Shown piece by piece: positions 25,621-33,701 of a stretch of 64,000 nt of DNA (its first letter is position 1; each line of letters starts with the position of its first letter). The translations under genes and the position numbers were made by a program. Under the pieces are notes generated by a model that saw only the letters and a program-made list of their open reading frames with translations, ran no database searches and was not told the DNA's origin. Source of the DNA: Desulfomonile tiedjei (GTDB lineage: Bacteria > Desulfobacterota > Desulfomonilia > Desulfomonilales > Desulfomonilaceae); NCBI GenBank assembly GCA_016212925.1, contig JACRDF010000031.1, positions 124,001 through 188,000 of the forward strand, read 5' to 3'.

Positions 25621-25675
25621 GTAGGGGCGGTTCGTGAACCGCCCGAAATCGGGGCGCTTCTCGAAGCGCGCCTAC
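25621..25675. repeat. GTAGGG double-palindrome element
   Basis: Bounded by GTAGGG and GCCTAC. Inside are GGGCGGTTCGTGAACCGCCC and GCGCTTCTCGAAGCGC. Same architecture as 11687-11739 with unrelated core words. Confidence 0.7.
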
Positions 25676-25714
25676 ATAAGAAATCCGCCGGTCACTATAA
25701 TTCTGAGACACTTT

Positions 25715-25770
25715 CTGCCGGCTTGCCCAGCAGTGAGTTGTTCTGGAGGCACTGCTGGGCAAGCCGGCAG
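25715..25770. repeat. perfect 21-bp inverted repeat
   Basis: Arms at 25715-25735 and 25750-25770 are exact reverse complements (the left begins CTGCCGGCTTGCCCAGCAG) with a 14-base loop. Each arm is itself partly palindromic and related to the element at 7024-7046. Confidence 0.75.
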
Positions 25771-25875
25771 TGGCACCCAGAAGATTACTCTCTTTGTTCG
25801 GATGACAGGTGAGAAGACGTAACCTTTGAGAAGCGTTTCAAGCGACAAAGCCAGGATCAATCCGGGATCGGGAAT

Positions 25876-26367
25876 TCACTTGCTACTTTCGGCCAGCGGC
25901 TCTTTGGTAGGACCTCGCTTGGCGTGGGCTTTGAGTGGTAGGACTTCCGCGTCTCTCATAATGAGCTTGTTCCCATCGATTCCCAACGCGACTCCGTCCC
26001 TTACGACCAGCTTATCCGGGGATAGGTTGAGATTGTAAGCACTGTTCAACTCTTTCACCACATTGTCCGTCCCGCGAACCTCCCGTATGGTCAGGTGAAT
26101 CTCCACCAGAGAACCTCGGTCGTCGAAGCAGTAACAAGCGTGGCGAAAGAAGTCATTATCCCGCAAGGCCACACAGAAGCCCGCTTTGGTTTCCATAAGA
26201 TCGTCTTCACAGGTCTTAGCCTTCAGAGCCTCAAAGACACTCGAGGCCTGCATCCCGAGTTCGATGCCTTCAGTATAGGGAAATGTCCCGGCCGAAGGCA
26301 GATAAGGGAGAATAACCACCGCGAGCCCAAAGGCCACCACGGCCAAAAGTGGCTTCCTAATTCTCAA
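25876..26367 (-). CDS. hypothetical exported or membrane-anchored protein
   Basis: A 163-residue protein if translation starts at TTG 26367, which has AAGGAG five bases upstream; the frame is open further to 26472 but lacks a comparable site. The N-terminus (MRIRKPLLAVVAFGLAVVIL) is a signal anchor. The rest is soluble, with three cysteines in a central region (KTCEDDL, GFCVALRD, HACYCFDDRG) and a C-terminal low-complexity tail. I do not recognise a family. It is convergent with the EcfT gene and divergent from the small exported protein at 26651. Confidence 0.6.
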   Translation of the reverse strand: MRIRKPLLAVVAFGLAVVILPYLPSAGTFPYTEGIELGMQASSVFEALKAKTCEDDLMETKAGFCVALRDNDFFRHACYCFDDRGSLVEIHLTIREVRGTDNVVKELNSAYNLNLSPDKLVVRDGVALGIDGNKLIMRDAEVLPLKAHAKRGPTKEPLAESSK

Positions 26368-26650
26368 GTATGCTCCTTTTTGCTGGGAATGCTGGTATGT
26401 TACACTAAAAGAAGCGATGTTGTCAAACCATATCTTTGCGTGGCGCTGCGATAATACGGTTTTTTGAATCACCGTATGCGAGGCAGAAATATATAATGTA
26501 TTGCTTTAATTTATTCGTATAACGTTACATTACTATTGACAAAATATGTGATTATTGATATAACAACTCCCCAGATAAACGGCTGTTTCACTCCCTGCCG
26601 GAATATCGCAATTACCCGGCCGGAAACCAACGCCGGACAAAGGAGATTCA

Positions 26651-26950
26651 ATGAACCACAAGCCAAAAGGAATTTGGTGCTTCATAATCGTGGCGGTTCT
26701 CGGGATACTGTTCGTTTGCAGCCCGTCTTTCGCGGATGAACTGGTCGTAAAGAAATGCTCGGAGCTGGTCAGAATGGCTCACAACTGCCAGGAAGATCTG
26801 AAGACCGTGGACACGGTACTGGGTTCAGCTATCGACGCGGGCACTATGGACAGAATCAGGAACTACAAGCTGAAAAAGAGCGTGGTAAAAAAACAACTCG
26901 ATTCCGTGCTCAAGGCCATAGAAATCAAGGGCTGTGTAGCGTTACGATGA
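26651..26950 (+). CDS. small exported protein with two cysteines
   Basis: A 99-residue protein; ATG 26651 has AAAGGAG five bases upstream. A signal peptide is clear (GIWCFIIVAVLGILFVCSPS, cleavage near SFA-DEL). The mature ~70 residues are helical and charged, with cysteines in VVKKCSELV, HNCQED and KGCVALR that could form disulfides. Family unknown. It is preceded by a ~180-base AT-rich stretch likely to hold its promoter. Confidence 0.7.
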   Translation: MNHKPKGIWCFIIVAVLGILFVCSPSFADELVVKKCSELVRMAHNCQEDLKTVDTVLGSAIDAGTMDRIRNYKLKKSVVKKQLDSVLKAIEIKGCVALR

Positions 26951-26981
26951 TCCGGCGCGGGCCTTGGCTCCGGAAAGGGAG

Positions 26982-28904
26982 CTAGATCACGGAGGGGAAT
27001 GCCTCTTTGATGAACCCGCGCAACCTGTTGATTACCGAGAACGCGTCTTTGAGCGTCTTGCGCTCAAGATCGGACAGATCACCCGGATCGATAAAACTGT
27101 CCGGGGCCTGTCCCGATTCCGCCATCCTTAGCTGATGCACCAGATTGAGCTGGGTCTGGAATTCATAGGCCTCGCGGATATCCGCGTACAAGTCCGCGGG
27201 GATATGACCTTGTTTGGCCAGCAGCTCCATTCTTGCGAACGTGTTGGTCTCTTGAATTCCGTGACACAATGCCATCAATCGCGCGAAGTTGACAATCGGC
27301 AGCAGTCCTCGATTCTTCAGATCCAGACGATTAGACCTTTCACCGTCCTTTTCCACAATGAAATTTCGAAAGAACGAGAGTGGGGGCAAGTCGAGCAGAC
27401 AATCACCGGCAAGGTGAACCAGGAATGTGTGCTGATGCCGTGCCAGGGTCGCGAACTTCTCCCGGAGTCCGTCTGCTAGAGCACTGTGTCCGTGACCGCC
27501 CCGGAAATCGAAAAACACGCGGGCCCGACGTACTTCGTGAGGGTCAGGTGTGGAAACCCATTCCGAGAAATAGCTTTCCCAGGTTGAGTACGGCTTGCAC
27601 CATCTGGGATTGGACGCCGCAGTTTCATTCTTGCAGGGAGGGTATCCGCACGCGATCAGATGATCCACGGCCTGTGGGACAAATGCCTCGAAATAGCTTT
27701 CAGCCTGCCTGCGTTCGTCGGGATCACGAGGATCTTGGTACACGAGGCTGTTGTCCTGGTCTGTCCGGAATGTCTGCTCTTTTCGTCCCTCGCTGCCTAG
27801 CATCAACCAACAGAACGGCACGGGCGGCGGCCCGAAATCAAGTCTAAGTAGTGAAAAAAGGCGATCCAGCAAGCTGTCGTTCAGAACCGTGATGATCCTG
27901 GTGATATTAGGGGCCTTCCCCCCTTCTTCGATAAGGCTTCTGACGAGAAAAGGGATCTTCCGGGACAATTCATGCAGGTCTTCGATTCTGGTTTGGGAAG
28001 CAATTTCCTTGAAGAGGTTCACGGGCGACGAACCTTGCGACAAAACTATATCGTGGGCCGTAACGACTCCCACGATCTCATCTTGGTGTTCGACGACCAG
28101 GTGCCCCACTTGCCGCTGCATGATTGCGAGCATGGCGTCGAAACACAGAGACCGGGCCGGGATGGTTTGGACAGGAGACGCCATGATATCTGCAACCGAA
28201 CAACCGGGATCAAGCCCCTTGGCAACCACTTTGCTCCGAAGGTCCTTGTCCGTGACTATTCCGATCAGGCTCCCGGCGTCGTCTCGAACGAGCAAGGACC
28301 CGATTCTCTTCGCGGACATTCGTGCGGCCGCCTGCTGTACTGTGGCGGATGGCGCGATTGCCTCCACGGGGCCTTTGACAAGGTCCTGGACTCGTTTGTT
28401 AAAAAGGTACAGCCTTTCTTGATTCTTGGCCTTAACTCTGTCTTGTCGCAACTCGGAATAAGCAGCCAGCACAAAATCCTCCGAGAAGCTCGTGAGGTAG
28501 TAATGCGAAAGACGCGGATTGCTCTGCATCAGTTTTAGGAAGTCTCCTCTTGCCAGCAAGAAACAGAAGGTGTCTTCCACGGCCTCAACATTCAGGTCCG
28601 CTTTATGGCCTCTTATGAGGCTGGAAGCGCCAAACGCAGCTCCTTCGCCTCCAAAATCCACCAACACCTTCACCGTATCCGGTCTGGTCAAATATGCCTT
28701 GACGCCGCCCTTCTGAATCAGAAACAGATGCGTGACCTCGGTTACGCCTTGCTCGAAAATCAAGCTCCCCTTGGGAAAATAATCTATGACCCACCGGGTG
28801 GCGAGGCGTTCCAGGCTGGGGCTGTCCAAATCCTTGAACGGCAGAGTTTTGCCCAGGAATTGAAGGAGCATGTTGGAGGGAGCCGAATATGAGCTTTCAA
28901 CCAA
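26982..28904 (-). CDS. cNMP-binding / CBS / DUF294 nucleotidyltransferase-like protein
   Basis: A 640-residue soluble regulatory protein: cyclic-nucleotide-binding-like domain (~15-130), two CBS domains (~170-290), and DUF294 N- and C-terminal domains. The nucleotidyltransferase core shows GSEGRKEQTFRTDQDNSLVY, the GlnD-like GSxGRxE-D-x-D pattern. DUF294 proteins of this layout are often found near acetate transport and activation genes, and here acetyl-CoA synthetase lies upstream in divergent orientation. Its role is not established; CBS domains could sense adenylates. The start is TTG 28904 with GGGAGG ten bases upstream; the ATG 33 bases downstream lacks a ribosome binding site. Confidence 0.85.
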   Translation of the reverse strand: MVESSYSAPSNMLLQFLGKTLPFKDLDSPSLERLATRWVIDYFPKGSLIFEQGVTEVTHLFLIQKGGVKAYLTRPDTVKVLVDFGGEGAAFGASSLIRGHKADLNVEAVEDTFCFLLARGDFLKLMQSNPRLSHYYLTSFSEDFVLAAYSELRQDRVKAKNQERLYLFNKRVQDLVKGPVEAIAPSATVQQAAARMSAKRIGSLLVRDDAGSLIGIVTDKDLRSKVVAKGLDPGCSVADIMASPVQTIPARSLCFDAMLAIMQRQVGHLVVEHQDEIVGVVTAHDIVLSQGSSPVNLFKEIASQTRIEDLHELSRKIPFLVRSLIEEGGKAPNITRIITVLNDSLLDRLFSLLRLDFGPPPVPFCWLMLGSEGRKEQTFRTDQDNSLVYQDPRDPDERRQAESYFEAFVPQAVDHLIACGYPPCKNETAASNPRWCKPYSTWESYFSEWVSTPDPHEVRRARVFFDFRGGHGHSALADGLREKFATLARHQHTFLVHLAGDCLLDLPPLSFFRNFIVEKDGERSNRLDLKNRGLLPIVNFARLMALCHGIQETNTFARMELLAKQGHIPADLYADIREAYEFQTQLNLVHQLRMAESGQAPDSFIDPGDLSDLERKTLKDAFSVINRLRGFIKEAFPSVI

Positions 28905-30062
28905 GAGCGCAGGACCTCCCTGAAGAGTTCAAAGCGCCGAGAAGAAGGAGTATATCCTCGCAAGTGGAGCGCGTCTTTGCAATCCCTATTAATCATTCAC
29001 CGGCAGAAAAATCAAATACCAGGGTGATGAGCGTCCTGCGGGCTCCGGTCAGGTGAAGTTCAGTGCAGGCATTCGGGCTTTCGCGGGCCAGACTGTCCTC
29101 GTGGGGCAGGCTTTCCAGCCTGCCATCATGGGCCTTTTAGGATAGGCAGGCTGGAAAGCCTGCCCCACGACTCCCTGACCCCACCCGTCACTGGATGCTT
29201 GCCTGTCCGGTCTCGATCGTACTTGACATACAGACTCGTGGAGGTGTAATTACCATTCTGTTATCGCTTGACCAGGAAGACAGGCCCACTTGAACGGACC
29301 TCTTAGACTGCCGGGTGCGCGGAAGCAAATGAACCGCGCAGAGAGGTTCCTGAGTTCCATTTTTTTGCAGGCGGGCTTCTTCCGGTTTTTTGGTGGCGAT
29401 CGTGGTTCATGAATCCCACGTGATCTCGGTCGCGCATCGTTGCAAGCTCCTCCAACCAGATGTCGGCTTCGACAGAACCCGAAAGAGAATCCAGAGGCGG
29501 AAAAGGCTTTTCCGCGTTTCTTCTGCTTTCTCCTTCGTTCCGCTGAAGAGATGGCTGATGGCTTTCAAGTCCTTCCTAGCCAAATCGCCACATCGCACGA
29601 TACAGGGCCGTAGTTCTCAGGCTATCAATTCGGGAGATCATGGACCAGGGGCGTTCCTTGTCCCGCACCTCCCGGCCTTTGGGGAATCCCGGTTCGTTTC
29701 GGCTCGTTCTGCTCGGCAGAAAAAGTGCCAAATGCCAAGGTTACATCGCGCCGAGGAAATGCGGGGGAAACATCCTCGTGTTGGGAAACGTTCTTGGTTA
29801 TTTAGTACGGTGACGGCAAAAAGCGTGAGAATCGGTTTTTGTCCTGTGGCCGGCTAGCTTCGGTCAAGACGTGCAATCGGATTGGCACGTCCCGTGACGG
29901 TGTGCATGCGTGACTCCGGGGCCTTGTTGGCAGCAAGACCGCTGGAGAGACGATTGTCCGAGTCAACGGGACAGAAGGGAGGAACAACTTGGCGGAACCG
30001 GGCTCATTGATGAGCCCATGAGGTCTGGAACTTGAACAGAAGGGAAAAGGAGGTTTGTGGCA
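28905..30062. other. 1.15-kb intergenic region upstream of acs
   Basis: The largest gap in the window, between divergent genes. It carries a 26-bp perfect inverted repeat (29099-29170) and a short palindrome at 30000-30017 (GGGCTCAT/ATGAGCCC). The frames at 29390-29857 (+) and 29407-29598 (-) have no recognisable homology or good ribosome binding site. A regulatory leader for acs, an unannotated small RNA or decayed sequence are all possible. Confidence 0.5.
29099..29170. repeat. 26-bp perfect inverted repeat
   Basis: Arms 29099-29124 and 29145-29170 are exact reverse complements; the core word is GGCAGGCTGGAAAGCCTGCC, itself palindromic in part. It resembles the GTAGGG-type elements in design (palindromes with a GTGGGG/CCCCAC border). 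Confidence 0.75.
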
Positions 30063-32027
30063 ATGGAGAATGCTCCAAAGTGGTATGACACCCATCTCGA
30101 AGAGTACCGGAAGATTGCATACATCAAGAGCATGGAAGAGTACCAAGAACTCTACCGCAGATCAATCGAGGATGTAGACAACTTCTGGGGGGAAATGGCC
30201 GATGAGTACATTTCCTGGTACAAGAAATGGGATTTCGTGCTCCGTTACGATTTTGAGGCGGCCAAAATCGAGTGGTTTGGCGGAGCCGAGCTGAATGTCA
30301 CGTACAACTGCCTTGACAGGCACCTTCCAAAGCTGAAAAACCGCGTAGCCTACTACTGGGACGGCGACGACCCGGGAGAATCAAGGACCCTCACCTACCA
30401 GGAGCTTTACGAACAGGTAAACAAACTTGCAGCGGTGCTCAAAGCCCAGGGAATCCAAAAAGGGGACAGGGTCATCATTTACATGCCCATGATCCTGGAA
30501 CTGCCCATCGCGATGTTGGCTTGCGCCAGAATAGGCGCCATCCACTGCGTCATCTTCGGGGGATTCAGCGCCGAATCCATTGCGGGTCGCGTGCAGGACT
30601 GCAACCCAAAGATGGTCATCACGGTTGACGGGGGCTACCGGGCAGGAAAGGTGCTTGCACTGAAAAAGAATGTGGATGAAGCCCTCACGCGGTTCCCTGA
30701 AGTTAATAAGATCATTGTCTTCAATCGCGCTAACCTTGGCCTCAAACTGAATCCGGAGAAAGAGTTTTGGTGGCATGAGCTGATGGCTGACCCATCTCTG
30801 CCCTCATACGTCGAACCCGAACGCATGAACGCAGAAGATCCCCTCTACATTCTGTATACCAGCGGGAGCACCGGCAAACCCAAGGGGGTGTTGCATACTC
30901 AAGCCGGTTACTTGCTTCACGTGGCCATGACCACCAAGCTGGTTTTCGACCTCAAGGACCATGAAACCTTCTGGTGCACAGCAGACATCGGCTGGGTTAC
31001 AGGCCACAGTTACATAGTTTACGGGCCGCTCTGCCTCGGTTTCACCAGCGTCATGTTCGAGGGAGTCCCCAGCTATCCGGACTTTGGCCGATTCTGGGAG
31101 ATCGTGGAAAAGCACCGTGTGGACAAGTTTTACACCGCTCCGACGGCTATCCGTGCCTTGGCTAAGGAAGGCGAGGATTACGTGAAAAAACACGACGTTT
31201 CCTCGTTGAAGCTGTTGGGGACCGTGGGCGAACCGATTAATCCGGAGGCCTGGAGATGGTATCATCACAATGTAGGCCGCGATTGGTGTCCGATCGTCGA
31301 TACATGGTGGCAGACGGAAACCGGTGGGCAGCTGATGACCCCATTGCCTGGGGTGGCTCCAATCAAGCCCGGTTCATGTTCGTTTCCGTTCTTTGGAGTT
31401 GACCCGGTGATCCTCGATCCTGATACGGGTGAAGAGGTGAAGTACCCCAGCCAGGAGGGGGCCCTCTTCCTCAAACGACCGTGGCCCGGAATGATGAGAA
31501 CCGTGTACGGAGATCACGAACGATTCAGAGAAACTTATTTCTCCCGCATGCCCGGCATGTATTTCACAGGGGATGGAGCGAAGAAGGACGAAGACGGGTA
31601 CTATTGGATCATCGGCCGCATCGACGACGTCATTAATGTTTCCGGGCATCGTATGGGAACAGCGGAGGTGGAATCCGCTTTGGTTCTCCATCCTCAGGTC
31701 GCGGAGGCTGCGGTGGTCGGATTCCCACATCCGATAAAAGGACAGGGGATCTACGCTTTCGTAACCGTTAACACCGGCGCCACGAAATCCGATGAACTGA
31801 AAAAAGAGCTGGTGCAATTAGTTCGAACTCAAATAGGTCCGATTGCGACACCGGATGCAATTCAATGGGCGGATGGCCTGCCTAAAACCCGTAGCGGCAA
31901 GATCATGAGGCGCATTCTGAAGAAGATAGCCGCGGGTCAGGTAAATGATCTTGGCGACACGACGACTCTTGCGGATCCGACAGTGGTCGAGAACTTGGTG
32001 AACGAACGCATTGGTACCAACGCATAA
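30063..32027 (+). CDS. acs: acetyl-CoA synthetase, AMP-forming
   Basis: A 654-residue cytoplasmic enzyme converting acetate, ATP and CoA to acetyl-CoA through acetyl-AMP. Seen: N-terminal Acs region (YQELYRRSIEDVDNFWGEMA), P-loop YTSGSTGKPKGVLHT, the DTWWQTETGG motif, YFTGDGAKKDEDGYYWIIGR, and the C-terminal PKTRSGKIMRRILKK whose Lys is the conserved catalytic residue inactivated by acetylation in Acs. Length matches the family. ATG 30063 follows AAAGGAGG by nine bases; the GTG at 30057 is too close. A GNAT acetyltransferase, an AcuC-type deacetylase and another acyl-CoA synthetase follow on the same strand, which implies post-translational control. Confidence 0.96.
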   Translation: MENAPKWYDTHLEEYRKIAYIKSMEEYQELYRRSIEDVDNFWGEMADEYISWYKKWDFVLRYDFEAAKIEWFGGAELNVTYNCLDRHLPKLKNRVAYYWDGDDPGESRTLTYQELYEQVNKLAAVLKAQGIQKGDRVIIYMPMILELPIAMLACARIGAIHCVIFGGFSAESIAGRVQDCNPKMVITVDGGYRAGKVLALKKNVDEALTRFPEVNKIIVFNRANLGLKLNPEKEFWWHELMADPSLPSYVEPERMNAEDPLYILYTSGSTGKPKGVLHTQAGYLLHVAMTTKLVFDLKDHETFWCTADIGWVTGHSYIVYGPLCLGFTSVMFEGVPSYPDFGRFWEIVEKHRVDKFYTAPTAIRALAKEGEDYVKKHDVSSLKLLGTVGEPINPEAWRWYHHNVGRDWCPIVDTWWQTETGGQLMTPLPGVAPIKPGSCSFPFFGVDPVILDPDTGEEVKYPSQEGALFLKRPWPGMMRTVYGDHERFRETYFSRMPGMYFTGDGAKKDEDGYYWIIGRIDDVINVSGHRMGTAEVESALVLHPQVAEAAVVGFPHPIKGQGIYAFVTVNTGATKSDELKKELVQLVRTQIGPIATPDAIQWADGLPKTRSGKIMRRILKKIAAGQVNDLGDTTTLADPTVVENLVNERIGTNA

Positions 32028-32041
32028 ATAGGTCGTTAGAG

Positions 32042-32101
32042 GGTCAGCACCTGACTGTGTCACGATTTGCCGATTCCAATGGGAAAAGGCCGGTGCTGAC
32101 C
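32042..32101 (+). terminator. candidate terminator after acs
   Basis: GGTCAGCACC (32042-32051) pairs perfectly with GGTGCTGACC (32092-32101), followed by TTTCATTT. The 40-base loop is long for an intrinsic terminator, so attenuation between acs and the GNAT gene is also possible. Confidence 0.45.
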
Positions 32102-32125
32102 TTTCATTTGGGGCCCTGAGTTATC

Positions 32126-32614
32126 ATGCCGGATAGAAATGGCATAAAACGCGTGGACAAGCGGGGTGAAGAATTTGAAATCACAAACAGCGGTTTCGAA
32201 GAGCGGTGGGCCCTTGTGGAAATGTATGACCGCTTCACCCCCAAGGCCATTACTCAGGGCCTCCCACCCGCAAATACCGATGCCCGCTATCAATGGATAA
32301 ACAGTCTTTTGGAGAACGGAGAGAATTTCCTAGCCTGGCATCAGGGGAAACTGGTCGGCCACGCTTCCATAATTGTTGACACGGCCAAGAGAGACGGGGA
32401 ATACCTCATCTTTATGGACCAATCCTGCCGAAATCGTGGAATGGGAACAGAGCTTACCCGTGCGGCAATCGAAAAGGCCCGTGATATGGGGCTCAACAGA
32501 GTTTGGCTTACCGTTGAGGCCCTAAACTTTAGAGCGATAAAATTGTACAGGAAGATGGGGTTCGTTTTTTGTGATTCGGGAGAGCGCGAGCGCACAATGA
32601 TTCTGCAATTGTGA
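32126..32614 (+). CDS. GNAT-family acetyltransferase, AcuA-like candidate
   Basis: A 162-residue GNAT protein with the acetyl-CoA-binding loop DQSCRNRGMGTELTRAAIE (Q/RxxGxG/A pattern) and the C-terminal YRKMGFVFCDSGERERTM strand. It lies between acetyl-CoA synthetase and an AcuC-type deacetylase, ending eight bases before the latter. In Bacillus, AcuA acetylates and AcuC deacetylates acetyl-CoA synthetase; the same neighbours here make protein Lys acetylation of Acs the likely role, though the sequence alone would allow an amino-acid N-acetyltransferase. No strong ribosome binding site precedes ATG 32126. Confidence 0.8.
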   Translation: MPDRNGIKRVDKRGEEFEITNSGFEERWALVEMYDRFTPKAITQGLPPANTDARYQWINSLLENGENFLAWHQGKLVGHASIIVDTAKRDGEYLIFMDQSCRNRGMGTELTRAAIEKARDMGLNRVWLTVEALNFRAIKLYRKMGFVFCDSGERERTMILQL

Positions 32615-32621
32615 GCGAGAC

Positions 32622-33662
32622 ATGGCACTGAAGGTTTGTGTTGTCCGGGACGACCGTTTTTTGCTTCATCAAACGGGCCTCGATCATCCTGAGCGTCCCG
32701 GCCGATTGAAGAGCATTTACCGGATGCTGGACAAGGAATTCCCGGAAGGGCTCCTAAGCATTGATCCGGAACCGGCTACTTTGGAACACTTGGAACTGGT
32801 CCATACTCCCGCCTATATCAAGCGAGTCCTGAGGACCTCGGAACGGGAATTCACAAACCTCGCTCCGGACACCCCGGCCGGCCCGCAGTCCTATTTGGCC
32901 GCATGGCTGGCCGTGGGTGGATGCATCAAGGGACTCCAGGCTCTTATCTCCGGGCGGTGTGACGCTTGCTTTGCTCTGGTGAGACCTCCCGGGCATCATG
33001 CGCTACCTGACCGGCCCGGCGGCTTTTGTATTTTCAACAATCTCGGAATCGCGGCGAAATATGCGATCGAGCGCCACGGGTTCCGCCGAATTCTCATCGT
33101 TGACTGGGACATGCACCACGGTCACGGTCTACAGGAGCTTTTTTGGGAGACGCAGAAAGTACTGTATGTTTCCTCTCACAATATCGGCTGGTATCCTCAT
33201 TCCGGGGACTGGGACCACGTCGGGGCCGGAGAAGGGCTCGGTTACACGATTAACATTCCTGTGCCAAAAGAAATTGCCGACGTTGATTTGCTCTACCTGT
33301 ATTGGAAGGTCCTTGGCCCCGTGATCAGGAAGTACAAGCCCGAATTGATTTTCGTGGCCGCGGGTTTCGACGGACACGAACGGGACCCGATCGGCAGGAC
33401 GCGGCTCACGGAGAAGGCATTCCGGTGGTTAACCGAACTGTTGATAGATCTGAGAGACGCGGTACGGCCGCCTCCGTTGCTCTTCACTCTCGAAGGCGGC
33501 TTTGACGTGGCAGCGCTGACAAATTGCGTGAGAGAAGTGCTCGACGTCCTGACCGACAAAGGACGTAGAGAGCGTGTCCCGATTACCCTGTCCCCGCGGG
33601 CAATGGAGATTTTTGAAAAGCTGGAAGCTGTTCATAAGCCTTTTCACGTTTGGACCGATTGA
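32622..33662 (+). CDS. acuC: AcuC-type protein deacetylase (histone deacetylase family)
   Basis: A 346-residue Zn-dependent deacetylase. Motifs: RPPGHHALPDRPGGFCIFNN (active-site His pair), VDWDMHHGHG (metal Asp and His) and AAGFDGHERDP (third metal ligand), followed by TLEGGFDVAAL. In Bacillus AcuC reverses acetylation of AcsA. It sits between the GNAT gene and the second acyl-CoA synthetase in a tight operon (seven bases after GNAT), which strongly supports that target. Acetylpolyamine amidohydrolases belong to the same superfamily and are the main alternative. Confidence 0.9.
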   Translation: MALKVCVVRDDRFLLHQTGLDHPERPGRLKSIYRMLDKEFPEGLLSIDPEPATLEHLELVHTPAYIKRVLRTSEREFTNLAPDTPAGPQSYLAAWLAVGGCIKGLQALISGRCDACFALVRPPGHHALPDRPGGFCIFNNLGIAAKYAIERHGFRRILIVDWDMHHGHGLQELFWETQKVLYVSSHNIGWYPHSGDWDHVGAGEGLGYTINIPVPKEIADVDLLYLYWKVLGPVIRKYKPELIFVAAGFDGHERDPIGRTRLTEKAFRWLTELLIDLRDAVRPPPLLFTLEGGFDVAALTNCVREVLDVLTDKGRRERVPITLSPRAMEIFEKLEAVHKPFHVWTD

Positions 33663-33701
33663 TCGGCAGTTTCCGCTTAGACTCCGTCTGAGGAAAAACA
33701 C

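Larger units (their letters stand above)
25560..25875. other. intergenic region made largely of palindromic repeats
   Basis: About 315 bases between convergent genes. It holds the GTAGGG double-palindrome element (25621-25675) and the large inverted repeat 25715-25770. No gene seen. Confidence 0.6.

Noticed and set aside
29390-29857. 155-codon plus-strand frame in the gap upstream of acs
   Set aside because: Composition rich in Arg, Ser and Lys without a fold pattern, no ribosome binding site and no recognisable family.
29881-29900. Possible sigma-54 promoter (TGGCACG) upstream of acs
   Set aside because: The -24-like TGGCACG is present, but the -12 element that should be TTGC at the right spacing is GTGA, so it does not fit.
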